Shown: in pieces, positions 25,814-35,027 of the stretch
Layout: each line of letters opens with the position of its first letter
How positions within the stretch are numbered: the first letter of the stretch is position 1
Assembly (NCBI GenBank): GCA_036555325.1
Contig: DATBLQ010000037.1
Span: 1-64,000 of the forward strand
Direction of reading: 5' to 3'
Length of the DNA: 64,000 nucleotides
From: DATBLQ01 sp036555325
GTDB taxonomy: Bacteria > Pseudomonadota > Alphaproteobacteria > Rhizobiales > Aestuariivirgaceae
Position numbers and translations under genes: made by a program
The notes under the pieces: model-generated
What the model was told of the DNA's origin: nothing
The model's input: only the letters and a program-made list of their open reading frames with translations
The model's database searches: none

Positions 25814-26830
25814 CTAGTTTGTGCCGACTGCCCTTGAGGGCTGGCTACGTTCAAATAGCCTTTCGATCGCCTGCACTATTGTAAGAGGAGCGTGGTGATG
25901 GATCATATGGCCATCGTTGGGCAGTATATAAAGCTCGCTCGTCGCAATCGCATCGTGCAAGCGCACTGACTGATCAGCCACATCGACGATCCGGTCGGCC
26001 GCCCCTGCAACAATTATGGTGGGCTGGCGAATGTCCTGATACCGTGTCTCCAACGCCGCCGTTGCCGGAACGAGCATTCCCAGCTCCTCGGCACTGGCAA
26101 ACATTTGCCCTGGCCGCAGCGCCAGATCGATTGGGAATTGGCGGGCAAAACGCTCGCTCACCGGACGCGGGGAAAACAACATGCGTAGGGCCGTCGGCGC
26201 CAATGCCGCAGCGACCAATGGGGCAATGGTGTAGCGCAGCACATGGCCGATCAAAGGGACGGCTCCGAGGGAAAGCGCCGCCGCGTCCCAGCGTGGGATC
26301 GGAAAATAGAAACCGCCGACCAGCAAAACGCCACGCACATCCCCAGGATGACGCAGAGCCAATTCGAGCGCAACCAGCGTTCCCCACGAGTGGCCTAAGA
26401 CGAGCGCGCTGCTAATTCCCAGCTCGCGCAGCGCTGCGCGAAAAAGATCAGCCTGTTCGCCCGGAGTCCAGCGGACCGACTTCGGTCTGTTACTGTACCC
26501 ATACCCCGGCCTGTCGAAGGAAAGCACCCGATAGCGGCTCGCCAACTTATCGATGATGCCGCTGCACTCCATCTCGTTCGCCATCGAACCATTTCCATGC
26601 AGCAGCAAAACCGCCGGCCCCGTGCCACCTGAGTCGGTATAGTGAAGTCGTGTTTCCTTGATGTGCATGAATTTGCCAGTTGGCGGGTTTCTGCGCTCGG
26701 CTCTGCGAGAGCGCCATTGAACATAAAAGGCCGAGGCTGCAAGACACGCCCCGGTCGCCATCAGCCAGACAGGCAGCGGTCGACTGATCCGTGCTGGCTT
26801 CCGCACATTTTGGCGACTGGCAAGGCGCAT
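25814..26830 (-). CDS. Membrane-anchored alpha/beta hydrolase
   Basis: A 338-residue hydrolase with one N-terminal membrane helix (VWLMATGACLAASAFYVQW). LLLHGNGSMANE is the oxyanion region, GHSWG holds the nucleophile, AGAADRIVDV the acid and PNDGHMIHH the base. It resembles epoxide-hydrolase or haloperoxidase-like esterases, but the substrate cannot be assigned. A small gene lies 26 bp upstream in the same direction. Confidence 0.82.
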   Translation of the reverse strand: MRLASRQNVRKPARISRPLPVWLMATGACLAASAFYVQWRSRRAERRNPPTGKFMHIKETRLHYTDSGGTGPAVLLLHGNGSMANEMECSGIIDKLASRYRVLSFDRPGYGYSNRPKSVRWTPGEQADLFRAALRELGISSALVLGHSWGTLVALELALRHPGDVRGVLLVGGFYFPIPRWDAAALSLGAVPLIGHVLRYTIAPLVAAALAPTALRMLFSPRPVSERFARQFPIDLALRPGQMFASAEELGMLVPATAALETRYQDIRQPTIIVAGAADRIVDVADQSVRLHDAIATSELYILPNDGHMIHHHAPLTIVQAIERLFERSQPSRAVGTN

Positions 26831-26856
26831 CCAGCTACCTGCCTTTCGGGCGCGCT

Positions 26857-27084
26857 TCAGCCCGGCCGTCCGAAAGAGTTGAGCACTGCAAGTCGAATTC
26901 GTTCAGCATCGCGAAGACCGCTGTCAGAATACATCATCACTCGCCTTGCGACCTCATCCTTCGCCGTTTCATGGGACGGCGCATCGAGCTCACCCCAGAC
27001 AGCATTAAAAATTGATTCAAGCTTTCTGGAATCCGACCGTCCCTCCGAACTCCTCCGAGCTCGATTATGAGATTCCGCACGCAT
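26857..27084 (-). CDS. Small cytoplasmic hypothetical protein
   Basis: A 75-residue protein with AGGAG six bases before its ATG, which argues it is real. The C-terminal half (DEVARRVMMYSDSGLRDAER then IRLAVLNSFG) looks like a compact helical domain. The N-terminus is Arg/Ser-rich. No family was recognised. It lies 26 bp upstream of the hydrolase and may be co-transcribed with it. Confidence 0.6.
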   Translation of the reverse strand: MRAESHNRARRSSEGRSDSRKLESIFNAVWGELDAPSHETAKDEVARRVMMYSDSGLRDAERIRLAVLNSFGRPG

Positions 27085-27226
27085 TTGCTGCTCCTGGCCT
27101 CACTGTAAATCCCGGGTTTGGACACCCGGCGAATCATTTTGCGTTTTTCTAACCATCCAAGCACGACGATTTTATGACCCCACAGGAAATAGTTGTTAGC
27201 TAGTCGATTTTATGGTGTGAAAAGTT

Positions 27227-27625
27227 TTAAGCACTATGTTCAATATCTTGGCCGGCAGGCAGTGAAATCCAGTGGTGCCGCCTTCCCTCATAAACCGAGA
27301 ATCTTGGTGCGGGAAACTGCGGGTCTGCGAACGCTCCAACCGCCACGGCAACCAGGTCCGGCGCGCTACTCAGGTGCCAGAATACGGTTGAGCCGCAAAC
27401 GGGGCAAAAGTTGAAGGTAACCGAGCCGCCGCTATCGCCGACCCGACGGAATTGTGTGGCCTCTCCCCGTGTCGAGGTTTGGCTATGGTGAAAACGCGCC
27501 TGGAAACCAAAGGCGCTTCCAGTTCGCCGCTGGCACGCAAAACAATGGCACAGTGATATCCTGACCGGTTCTCCATGGCAGATAATCTGCAATTGACCAC
27601 AACAGCAAAAAGCGCGCCGCTCCAT
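27227..27625 (-). CDS. GFA/CENP-V family zinc protein
   Basis: A 132-residue member of the glutathione-dependent formaldehyde-activating (GFA) fold. Zinc cysteines are in CCCGQL, LCHCFACQRRTG and FCPVCGS. Most family members have no proven activity; S-hydroxymethylglutathione formation is disputed even for Gfa. GAGG lies upstream of the ATG. It follows the cyclase gene by 10 bp in the same direction. Confidence 0.88.
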   Translation of the reverse strand: MERRAFCCCGQLQIICHGEPVRISLCHCFACQRRTGSAFGFQARFHHSQTSTRGEATQFRRVGDSGGSVTFNFCPVCGSTVFWHLSSAPDLVAVAVGAFADPQFPAPRFSVYEGRRHHWISLPAGQDIEHSA

Positions 27626-27635
27626 GGTTCAAACC

Positions 27636-28346
27636 TCACGATCTGGTGCGGAGCTTCGAGAGCTGAATCTCCGCAAGCGACCTGAACTCTCCCTCTGGAT
27701 ATTTTTCGAGGTAAGCGCGAAACATGGCAGGATCCTCGCTGTCCTTGACCGAATTCCAAAACTCCAGCTCGATACTCACTGAAACTGGGTCCATGGATGG
27801 CCCTTCAGGCTCATCCGGCTGACCTTCGCCAGCACGCACATTAGGCTCCCCTTCGGGATCGAACAACAAACGAAAGATGCGAATTGGCCGGCTTATGTTC
27901 TTCACTTGCCTTTCGCCGAGATCCTCAAACTCGAATTCGACGCGATCACGCACTTGGTCGCGTACCGCTCTCGTCACGCAAATTCCGCCTGCTTCTGCAA
28001 CGCTTTCCACGCGTGCCGCCACGTTGACATTATCGCCGTAGAGATCCCCCTCTTTCACCATGATGTCGCCCACGTTGATTCCGATGCGGAAATACATCTG
28101 CTGTTCCATTTGCAGCCCTTTGTTGGCCTTGTGAATGTGCTGCTGTATCGCAACCGCGCAGTTCACCGCATCGATGACGCTGGAAAATTCGGCGATGACG
28201 CTGTCTCCGGCCGTGCCCGAGACACGACCGCTGAAGCGCCCAATCAAGTCGTCGAAGATGGAGCGATGTGCCGACAGCGTGGCCAGTGCTGCTGCTTCGT
28301 CTTCGTGCATCAACCGGCTGTAGCCTTCGACATCTGCGGCTAACAC
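27636..28346 (-). CDS. Class III adenylate/guanylate cyclase-like protein
   Basis: A catalytic class III cyclase domain with both metal aspartates (AADVEGYSR; GTAGDSVIAEF) and the transition-state pair in NVNVAARVES. The C-terminus (about 190-236) carries a helical segment, FRAYLEKYPEGEFRSLAEIQ. The GTG at 28346 cuts into the domain. Homologues begin with ERKLVAVLAADVEGYSRLM, and those extra residues are encoded in frame up to 28391, where GGAGG is followed by six bases and an ATC. The true start is probably upstream, possibly that ATC. cAMP or cGMP is the expected product. Confidence 0.82.
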   Translation of the reverse strand: MLAADVEGYSRLMHEDEAAALATLSAHRSIFDDLIGRFSGRVSGTAGDSVIAEFSSVIDAVNCAVAIQQHIHKANKGLQMEQQMYFRIGINVGDIMVKEGDLYGDNVNVAARVESVAEAGGICVTRAVRDQVRDRVEFEFEDLGERQVKNISRPIRIFRLLFDPEGEPNVRAGEGQPDEPEGPSMDPVSVSIELEFWNSVKDSEDPAMFRAYLEKYPEGEFRSLAEIQLSKLRTRS

Positions 28347-28511
28347 AGCAACGAGCTTGCGCTCGACCGGTTGTTCTTCTTCGGTGATGATTCTTATCCT
28401 CCGTCAGCTTTTGTGTCAGTCGACTCGATCAGTGGCACATTACGACGATCTTCGGCAACTGCCTTGAGATGACAAGGTCATGAGACCGGCCGCGCTTTCC
28501 CTCTTGCCTGA

Positions 28512-30038
28512 TTACGACTGTTCCCCGGCCAAGCTTTGGGCGTGCAGGCGGGGGTAAAGCGTCCTTAGCCGCTCATAAGTCTCGCGCCAAAGCTGATATT
28601 TCTCGGCATATCGCCGTGCAGATGATTTTTTCGGGACAAACACACGATCCTCTTTCACATAAGCAGCGATATCCGACCAATGGCGGATAGAACCTGTGCC
28701 TACTCCCGCAACGAATGCCGCCCCCAGGCACGATCCCGGGTGGCGGAGTATGCGTCTCACTGGCTGATCGAGAACGTCTGCTGCAATCTGCAGCCAAAGA
28801 TCGCTCGCCGCGCCCCCATCCGCTGCAAACACCTGCGAAACGCCAAGGCCGTTCTCTGCGAAAGTCTCCACATGGTGCCGCATGCCAAAAACGATCCCCT
28901 CCAGCGCCGCCCGCCAGACATCCGGGAGTCGATGATGCAACCCAAGTCCGACAATGGTTCCGCGTGCCCAGGGATCCATGAGAGGAGTCTTTTCACCAAG
29001 CACGTACGGCAGAAAGAGGAGTTCGGTATCACCCTGCGTTGCCATTTGGTCGAGCCGTTGGTGGACGGTCAAACCCGCTCCTTTCGCCTGCTCCAGCTCG
29101 ACGCTGCCCCAGTTGTGCACGATCCAGTTCAAAAGATTGCCGCCTGCTGCCATGCACCCATTCTGAAAGTAAAGGCCGGGCACAATGTGATAATCGATGA
29201 ACAATCGTCGATCCTTAACCGGCCGCGTTGCGGACAGCAAAATATCGGCAGATCCCCCGAACTTGATTACGAGGTCACCGTCCCGCGTCGCGCCGCAGAC
29301 GAAAGCCGATGCCACGTGATCGGCACAACCGGCAACCACCGGAGTGCCCGCAACCAGTCCCAGTTGGAGCGCGGCACTTTTGGTAACAGTTCCGACAACC
29401 TCGTGACTTTGCCGAATGGGAAGCAATAAGCCTCGATCGATTCCCGACAAGTCAATTAGGCGATCCTCGTAGTCGCCAGTGGCAATGTTCACGAACCCCG
29501 ATTCCAGTGCCCAGTTGTGTTCGACCTGATAGGTCGAGGTAAGCTGCGAAGTGATGTAGTCGCACGCCCCGATGACCCACCGTGTACGTCGGAAGCTCTC
29601 CGGCTCATGCGTTCTTAGCCACATGAGTTTCGGCCCGACCAACTGCTGGCTGTAGCCCGTTCCTGTGAGATTGACGAACTCCCCTTCGTCCATGCTTTTC
29701 CGGAAAATTTCGAGTTCTCCCGTCGCCCGCGCGTCGTTCTGCTGAATGCTGCGACGGATCGACCCGCCTTCGGCATCGAGCAGAATGACGGCCGGGAGCA
29801 TGCCCGTCACGCCCACTCCAGCTATCTCGCTGGCCGCGACTCCGGATTGCTGCAACAGCTGCTGGGTGATCTCGCAACAATTCCGCCACCATTCGGCCGG
29901 CTCTTCTTCGGCCCAATTGGCATGCATGGAATGAAGGGTGGCTGGCCTGCTTGCCACCTTGATGATACCGCCTGCCTCGTCAATTAGAATCCCGACTGTC
30001 GATGTGGTTCCGATATCAAGGCCCAAAAAAATCGGCAT
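28512..30038 (-). CDS. FGGY-family carbohydrate kinase, xylulokinase-like
   Basis: A 508-residue kinase with FLGLDIGTTSTVGILID, AGCADHVASAFVCG (catalytic Asp) and FAADGGAASDLWLQIAAD. The closest feel is xylulose/ribulose kinases, but substrate choice is not readable. It ends the minus-strand operon that starts with an SDR and a CUT1 importer, 4 bp after the BtpA/SgcQ-like gene. The likely flow is import, oxidation by the SDR, then phosphorylation here. Confidence 0.88.
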   Translation of the reverse strand: MPIFLGLDIGTTSTVGILIDEAGGIIKVASRPATLHSMHANWAEEEPAEWWRNCCEITQQLLQQSGVAASEIAGVGVTGMLPAVILLDAEGGSIRRSIQQNDARATGELEIFRKSMDEGEFVNLTGTGYSQQLVGPKLMWLRTHEPESFRRTRWVIGACDYITSQLTSTYQVEHNWALESGFVNIATGDYEDRLIDLSGIDRGLLLPIRQSHEVVGTVTKSAALQLGLVAGTPVVAGCADHVASAFVCGATRDGDLVIKFGGSADILLSATRPVKDRRLFIDYHIVPGLYFQNGCMAAGGNLLNWIVHNWGSVELEQAKGAGLTVHQRLDQMATQGDTELLFLPYVLGEKTPLMDPWARGTIVGLGLHHRLPDVWRAALEGIVFGMRHHVETFAENGLGVSQVFAADGGAASDLWLQIAADVLDQPVRRILRHPGSCLGAAFVAGVGTGSIRHWSDIAAYVKEDRVFVPKKSSARRYAEKYQLWRETYERLRTLYPRLHAQSLAGEQS

Positions 30039-30042
30039 CGTT

Positions 30043-30840
30043 TCAACGCAGCTTGCGAACGCGATCCATAAATCGCTTCACCCTTTCGGGATCAACAGCT
30101 TTCCAGGTGTCACCACCGACTTTGAAATGAGTTCCCACTATTGCTCCGTCGGCAATGGAGAGAATCTTTTCCACATTGTCGATGTTTACTCCCGTATTTG
30201 CAAACACCGGAATCGCGCCGATGGCATTCTTGACTTGAGTGAGATTCGTTGTCTCCACCGCTTCCCCGGTCATCGGACCGGAGACCAGGACAATATCCGC
30301 GAGCGATGAAAACACCACGCTCTTGGCTCGCTGGGCAATCGTTCTGCTTCCAACAGGTGAGGCAAACTCGGCATTGATGTTGAACATCAACTTCAAATCG
30401 CTTCGCCCGGCGTCCGAGCGCAATCGCAGGGCTGAGGCCGCGTCGGGTGCCCAAAGCCCCATGTCTGATTCATAGACGCCCGTAAATATCTCGCGCGCAA
30501 AATTGGCACCCAAAGCGACTGCCAGTGCCACGCTGGCGACAGGATCCCATAGATAGTTGACCCCAAAAGGCTTGCGTAGGGTTCCTCGCAGTTCTCCGAC
30601 GACCGCCCCATAGCTCGCCAGAGCGACCGGTGTCGCCTTCAGAAGATAGGGGCGGTCCCCTTCGTTGCCGAACATCACGGCGTCAACGCCACCTCTCTCC
30701 AGAGCGGCAATATCCTTTGCTGCATGGTCGACGATTTTTCGAATTCCGCCATCCGAGTCATAAAGCGGCGATCCCGGCAATGGAAGCAAATGGATCATTC
30801 CCACAATGGGTTTCTCCGAGCCGAACGTCTCCTTAAGCAT
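30043..30840 (-). CDS. BtpA/SgcQ-family TIM-barrel protein
   Basis: A 265-residue protein of the BtpA family: IVGMIHLLPLPGSPLYD, GVDAVMFGNEGDRPY, PFGVNYLWDPVASVA and PVFANTGVNIDNVEKI are hallmark segments. BtpA was tied to photosystem I stability in cyanobacteria, while SgcQ sits in an E. coli sugar operon; neither enzymatic reaction is settled. The place between a CUT1 ATPase (8-bp overlap) and an FGGY kinase favours a sugar-phosphate lyase or isomerase role (inference). ATG 30858 is an alternative start. Confidence 0.85.
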   Translation of the reverse strand: MLKETFGSEKPIVGMIHLLPLPGSPLYDSDGGIRKIVDHAAKDIAALERGGVDAVMFGNEGDRPYLLKATPVALASYGAVVGELRGTLRKPFGVNYLWDPVASVALAVALGANFAREIFTGVYESDMGLWAPDAASALRLRSDAGRSDLKLMFNINAEFASPVGSRTIAQRAKSVVFSSLADIVLVSGPMTGEAVETTNLTQVKNAIGAIPVFANTGVNIDNVEKILSIADGAIVGTHFKVGGDTWKAVDPERVKRFMDRVRKLR

Positions 30841-31969
30841 TGAGATCTCGCATTCCATCTGGCCGCTTCAGAGCGGCTGTCGTGACCTTGTCGAAAACTT
30901 GTAGCTGAGAAGCGTCGTAGTGAAGTTGCACCGGTTGGCCGGGATCAGCATGAAAATCACGTTCGCAGCGAACCATGATTTCCGGACCGTCGGAATTGCC
31001 AAAGTTGCCAACCAGAATAACCTCAGGTCCCAGCACCTCGAGTGCAACCGCAAAAACCGTTGCGGGCGTGGAATGTTTCATTTGCCCTGTGGAGCTGAAG
31101 TCTTCCGGCCGCAGCCCCAGCACCACCTCTTTGCCCGCGTGGCTCGCAAAGGATTTTTGCAATGCTGCAGGTAACGGAAGTGCAACTGATCCCGTCGTCG
31201 CCTGTAGCTCACCGGCTGAATTGGGCTCTAGGCGGCCCGGCAGAAGATTCATCGGTGGGCTCGCCAGAAATCCGGCCACAAACGTATTGGCGGGACTTCG
31301 ATAAACATCCATTGGCGCACCAACCTGCACGATGTTGCCATCCTTCATGATACAGATGCGCTGGCCCATGGTCATCGCCTCCACTTGATCGTGCGTCACG
31401 TGCACAATTGTCGTCCCAACTGTTCTGTGAAGCTTGATAAGCTCCGTGCGCATCGACGTCCTCAGCTTGGCGTCCAGATTTGACAAAGGTTCGTCGAACA
31501 AAAACGCCTTGGGCTCGCGCACCAGTGCGCGGCCGAGCGCAACACGCTGCCGCTGTCCTCCCGAAAGTTGCGCAGGCCTGCGGTCTAGAAGTTCGCCGAT
31601 CCCCAGCATGGCCGCAATTCTTTTCAGTCGGCCATCGATTTCGCGTGGATCAACGCCGCGAAGGCGTAAGCCAAAGCTCAAGTTTTCCGCCACGCTCATG
31701 TGCGGATAGAGGGCGTAGTTCTGAAAGACAATGGCAATATTGCGGTCGGCCGGATCAACATCGTTGACCCGCTCTCTTCCAATAAAGATGTCGCCCGAGC
31801 TGACTGTCTCCAGCCCGGCAATCATGCGCAACGTGGTTGACTTTCCGCATCCTGACGGGCCCAACAAAATCATGAACTCGCCGTCTCTGATATCCATCGA
31901 GACATTCCGCACCCCTTCCACGCCGTTGGGATACACTTTGCTTACTTTCTCAAGCTTGATCGACGCCAT
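30833..31969 (-). CDS. CUT1 sugar ABC ATPase, UgpC/MalK type
   Basis: A 378-residue ATPase with LLGPSGCGKSTTLRMIAG (Walker A), LSGGQRQRVALGRAL (signature), FLFDEPLSNLDAKLR (Walker B) and THDQVEAMTMGQR (switch His). The C-terminal TOBE domain of sugar importers starts near 240. It follows its MalF-type permease by 9 bp and overlaps the BtpA/SgcQ gene. Confidence 0.93.
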   Translation of the reverse strand: MASIKLEKVSKVYPNGVEGVRNVSMDIRDGEFMILLGPSGCGKSTTLRMIAGLETVSSGDIFIGRERVNDVDPADRNIAIVFQNYALYPHMSVAENLSFGLRLRGVDPREIDGRLKRIAAMLGIGELLDRRPAQLSGGQRQRVALGRALVREPKAFLFDEPLSNLDAKLRTSMRTELIKLHRTVGTTIVHVTHDQVEAMTMGQRICIMKDGNIVQVGAPMDVYRSPANTFVAGFLASPPMNLLPGRLEPNSAGELQATTGSVALPLPAALQKSFASHAGKEVVLGLRPEDFSSTGQMKHSTPATVFAVALEVLGPEVILVGNFGNSDGPEIMVRCERDFHADPGQPVQLHYDASQLQVFDKVTTAALKRPDGMRDLNA

Positions 31970-31978
31970 GGCAGGCCT

Positions 31979-32863
31979 TCAGCGAACGATGCGCATGTAA
32001 CGGTGCAAGTAGGCAGTAAGCAGAAGAACGAGGGCAAGCAGAATTGCCGACATTGCGGAAGCTTCACCGATATTCAAGCTGACGAATGCCGTTCGGTAAA
32101 TGAAATAGCTGATGAAATCGGTCGCCACACCCGGACCGCCGCGCGTCATTATATATACGAGATCGTACGTCTTCACCGCGAAGATAAGACGAATGAGCAT
32201 GGTCACGATGATAACCGGCCCCATCAGCGGCAAGGTAATATGCCAAAACGATTGCAATGGGCTTGCGCCATCGACGCGCGCTGCTTCGTATGGTTCTCTC
32301 GGCAGCGCGGAAAGCCCGGCGAGAAGCAGCACGATCATGAACGATACCTGATGCCAGATGTCGACCAGGATGATGGTCCAGATGGCAACCTTTGTGCTGC
32401 CGAGCCAGTTGACCGGGCCCACGCCAACGTAACTCAATAGGTAGTTCACGATGCCGAGCGTTGGATGCAGGAACATCCGCCAGATCAGTCCCACGACGAC
32501 GGGGTTCATGAGCAGCGGACATAACAGAATGCCGTAGTAGAGAGGCTTGAATCGCTCAACGGTATTTAGCATGAGCGCAATGAGGAAGCCGATCGCGAAC
32601 TCGATGAGAACGACCGCCAGTACAAAGAATGCCGTCAAGCCCAGGCTGTGGCGGAACTCGGCGTCCTCGATAGCCTTGGTGAAGTTCCCGATGCCGGTGA
32701 AGTTGTCGAAATTCGGAGCTATCAGCGTGTAGTCATGAACGCTTGTGAACAGCGCCCAGAAAACGGGGAATAAAATAACCAGAAACAGCGCCGCAAGACT
32801 TGGCCCGGCCATGAACCAGCCAAACCGACGATCTGCCGATTCGATCGCGATTGGCTGGCTCAT
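31979..32863 (-). CDS. CUT1 sugar ABC permease, MalF type
   Basis: A 294-residue permease with six membrane segments and the EAA loop EAARVDGASPLQSFWHITLP. The start at 32863 has GGGAG six bases upstream; the frame to 32932 overlaps the binding-protein end. It lies 22 bp after the binding-protein gene. Confidence 0.9.
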   Translation of the reverse strand: MSQPIAIESADRRFGWFMAGPSLAALFLVILFPVFWALFTSVHDYTLIAPNFDNFTGIGNFTKAIEDAEFRHSLGLTAFFVLAVVLIEFAIGFLIALMLNTVERFKPLYYGILLCPLLMNPVVVGLIWRMFLHPTLGIVNYLLSYVGVGPVNWLGSTKVAIWTIILVDIWHQVSFMIVLLLAGLSALPREPYEAARVDGASPLQSFWHITLPLMGPVIIVTMLIRLIFAVKTYDLVYIMTRGGPGVATDFISYFIYRTAFVSLNIGEASAMSAILLALVLLLTAYLHRYMRIVR

Positions 32864-32885
32864 GTGTGCTCCCACCGGTCGGTGC

Positions 32886-34163
32886 CTACTTGATCTTGCC
32901 GTCCTTCTTCGCAAGTTCGAGCATTTCAGCATCGATTGTCATTAGCGCGTCTGCCGGCTTCTTCTCTCCCGCCACCGCCAGGCTGAGCTCCCTCCCCAGC
33001 ACTTCAACCAGCTGTGGCGTGTAGGTGAAAACCGGAAAGTTATGGCTCGTGAGAAGCATCTGTTTGAGCGCCTGTGCGTGAGGATATTTGGCGTTCACGT
33101 CCGGATCGTCGAACACGTCGGTGCGCGTTGGAGAACCACCCTGCAGCGCGCGCTTCTTCGCAATATCCTTGGACTCGACCCATTTCAGGAACGTCCAGGC
33201 CGCATCTGGATTGGGGCTCGACTTGGGAATTGCCCATCCCCAGGCGCCGTTCAGGCTCCCGCCCTGCTCGGGCGTGGGTCCTGGCACCGGCATGATTTCC
33301 ACCTTCCCAACCACGGCAGACTTTGCCGGATCGTCCACCGCTGCACGGAAGAAGTTGTAAGTGATGTAGCTGTAGGCCTTGCCCTGAGCCATCACGTTAA
33401 ACGCTTCGTCGAATGAGAAGCTCGCTGAACCTACCGGCCCATATTTGTTCACATTCGTCGCATACTGCTCCACAGCTTTTACTCCGGCTTCTGTGTTGAG
33501 CGTCGGAGTCCAGTTGCCATCGTGGTAATCGCCACCGTTGGCGAATAGATAGTTCGACCACTCCATGGCAATCGGGTCGGGTCTCAGTCCCTGATTTACC
33601 ACCCCGTGCATGTCGTCACGTGTGAAAAACTCCACCTGCTTCAGATATTCGTCCCAGGTTTTCGGCGGCCCCAGATCGATCCCGTATTTAGCCTTGAAAT
33701 CGGCCTGGTTCTTCTCGTCCGCCAGCAGATCCTTGCGATAGAGCAGCCCCATGGCATAGTTGTAGAAGGGCAGCATGTAGGTCACGCCGTCCACCGTGCC
33801 GACCAGCTCCATGAGTTTGGGAACGTAGACGGACGTGTCGATGTTGTCCGCCTTGATGCGTTCGTCGAGCGGCTGTAGCCAGCCTGCCTTGGTGAACTCG
33901 CCCACCCAATAGAAATCGACCACAATCGCCGAGTAGCTGCCTTTCGGCGCCACGAGCTGAGGCACCAGTTTGGTGTGCATCTCGGCATAGTTCACGACTT
34001 CCAAGTTCACATCGATGCCGGTTGCCTGCTTGAACTCAGGCAGCAGAGTTTTGACATATTCTGTATCCGGCACGGTCTCCATGAGAATATTGACGGTTTC
34101 GGCATAGGTTTCAGCCGAAAACGCCACGGCAAAGGCTGCTCCCAGCCAACATCGTCTCAACAT
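32886..34163 (-). CDS. CUT1 sugar ABC binding protein
   Basis: A 425-residue periplasmic binding protein of the MalE-like family. The signal peptide is MLRRCWLGAAFAVAFSAETYA. Landmarks include YSAIVVDFYWVGEFTKAGWL and GWAIPKSSPNPDAAWTFLKW. The start at 34163 has GGAGGAGG upstream; the frame further back is translated intergenic sequence. Unusually, it lies between the two permease genes rather than ahead of them. Confidence 0.9.
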   Translation of the reverse strand: MLRRCWLGAAFAVAFSAETYAETVNILMETVPDTEYVKTLLPEFKQATGIDVNLEVVNYAEMHTKLVPQLVAPKGSYSAIVVDFYWVGEFTKAGWLQPLDERIKADNIDTSVYVPKLMELVGTVDGVTYMLPFYNYAMGLLYRKDLLADEKNQADFKAKYGIDLGPPKTWDEYLKQVEFFTRDDMHGVVNQGLRPDPIAMEWSNYLFANGGDYHDGNWTPTLNTEAGVKAVEQYATNVNKYGPVGSASFSFDEAFNVMAQGKAYSYITYNFFRAAVDDPAKSAVVGKVEIMPVPGPTPEQGGSLNGAWGWAIPKSSPNPDAAWTFLKWVESKDIAKKRALQGGSPTRTDVFDDPDVNAKYPHAQALKQMLLTSHNFPVFTYTPQLVEVLGRELSLAVAGEKKPADALMTIDAEMLELAKKDGKIK

Positions 34164-34206
34164 GCTAAACCTCCTCCCAGATTGGCCCACGGTTGATGCA
34201 TGACCT

Positions 34207-35019
34207 TCACTTGAGGGCCCCAAGTGATAGTCCCTTGATGAGGTGCTTGCGAAGCAACGGCAGCAGCACGAAAACCGGCAAAAGCGAAACGACCGTTGCA
34301 GCCGCGAGCGGCGCAATCTCTACTCCAGCGTGGGTTTCAAGTCCCGCGAGCCCAACCGGTAAGGTCTGTGTGTTCGGGCCCGAGAGGACTAACGCAAACA
34401 GGAACTCGTTCCAGCTCAGAATGAACCCGAGAAGACCGGCCGCCAATATGCCAGGCCCTGCTACAGGCACCGCAATGTATCGAAACGCCTGCCAGCGCGT
34501 TGCCCCATCGACGCGCGCCGCCTCCTCGAGCCTTGCCACATCGCCTTCGAAAAACGAAATCAGCATCCATGATAGAAACGGCAAAGCTATCGTCAGGTGC
34601 GAGATGACAAGCGCCATCCGGCTCTGCATTAGCCCGGCAATCAGAAACATTCCGAAAAGCGGAAGAACAAGTATGATGGGAGGAAGCATCTGGCTTGCCA
34701 GCACACCGAGCCGCAATGCGATTCCTCCGGTATCAAACCTCGCAAATGCATATGCCAACGCTGTAGCCAGCGGCAACGATACCGCTGTCGCCGCAAGCGC
34801 TATGAACAAACTATTTGTGAACCAGGTGACGAAGGGGTAACGGGCGAAAATGTCGTAATAGTTCATCAATCCAAGCGTACCAAGCTCAGGCGGAATTTTG
34901 TACGCGGTAAGCTTGTCGGTGAAGCTTACACGCAAAATCCAAAGCAACGGCATCAGGATGGCGAGTGAGAACACTACCAGTACGACATGCGGCAGTATCA
35001 ATCGGGTGAAACGTTTCAT
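34207..35019 (-). CDS. CUT1 sugar ABC permease, MalG type
   Basis: A 270-residue permease with six hydrophobic spans and EEAARVDGATRWQAFRYIAVP as the ATPase-contact loop. The start at 35019 lies 8 bases after the SDR stop; AGGA then six bases precede it. ATG 35025 is possible. It is the second gene of the operon, before the binding protein. Confidence 0.89.
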   Translation of the reverse strand: MKRFTRLILPHVVLVVFSLAILMPLLWILRVSFTDKLTAYKIPPELGTLGLMNYYDIFARYPFVTWFTNSLFIALAATAVSLPLATALAYAFARFDTGGIALRLGVLASQMLPPIILVLPLFGMFLIAGLMQSRMALVISHLTIALPFLSWMLISFFEGDVARLEEAARVDGATRWQAFRYIAVPVAGPGILAAGLLGFILSWNEFLFALVLSGPNTQTLPVGLAGLETHAGVEIAPLAAATVVSLLPVFVLLPLLRKHLIKGLSLGALK

Positions 35020-35027
35020 GCGCATTC

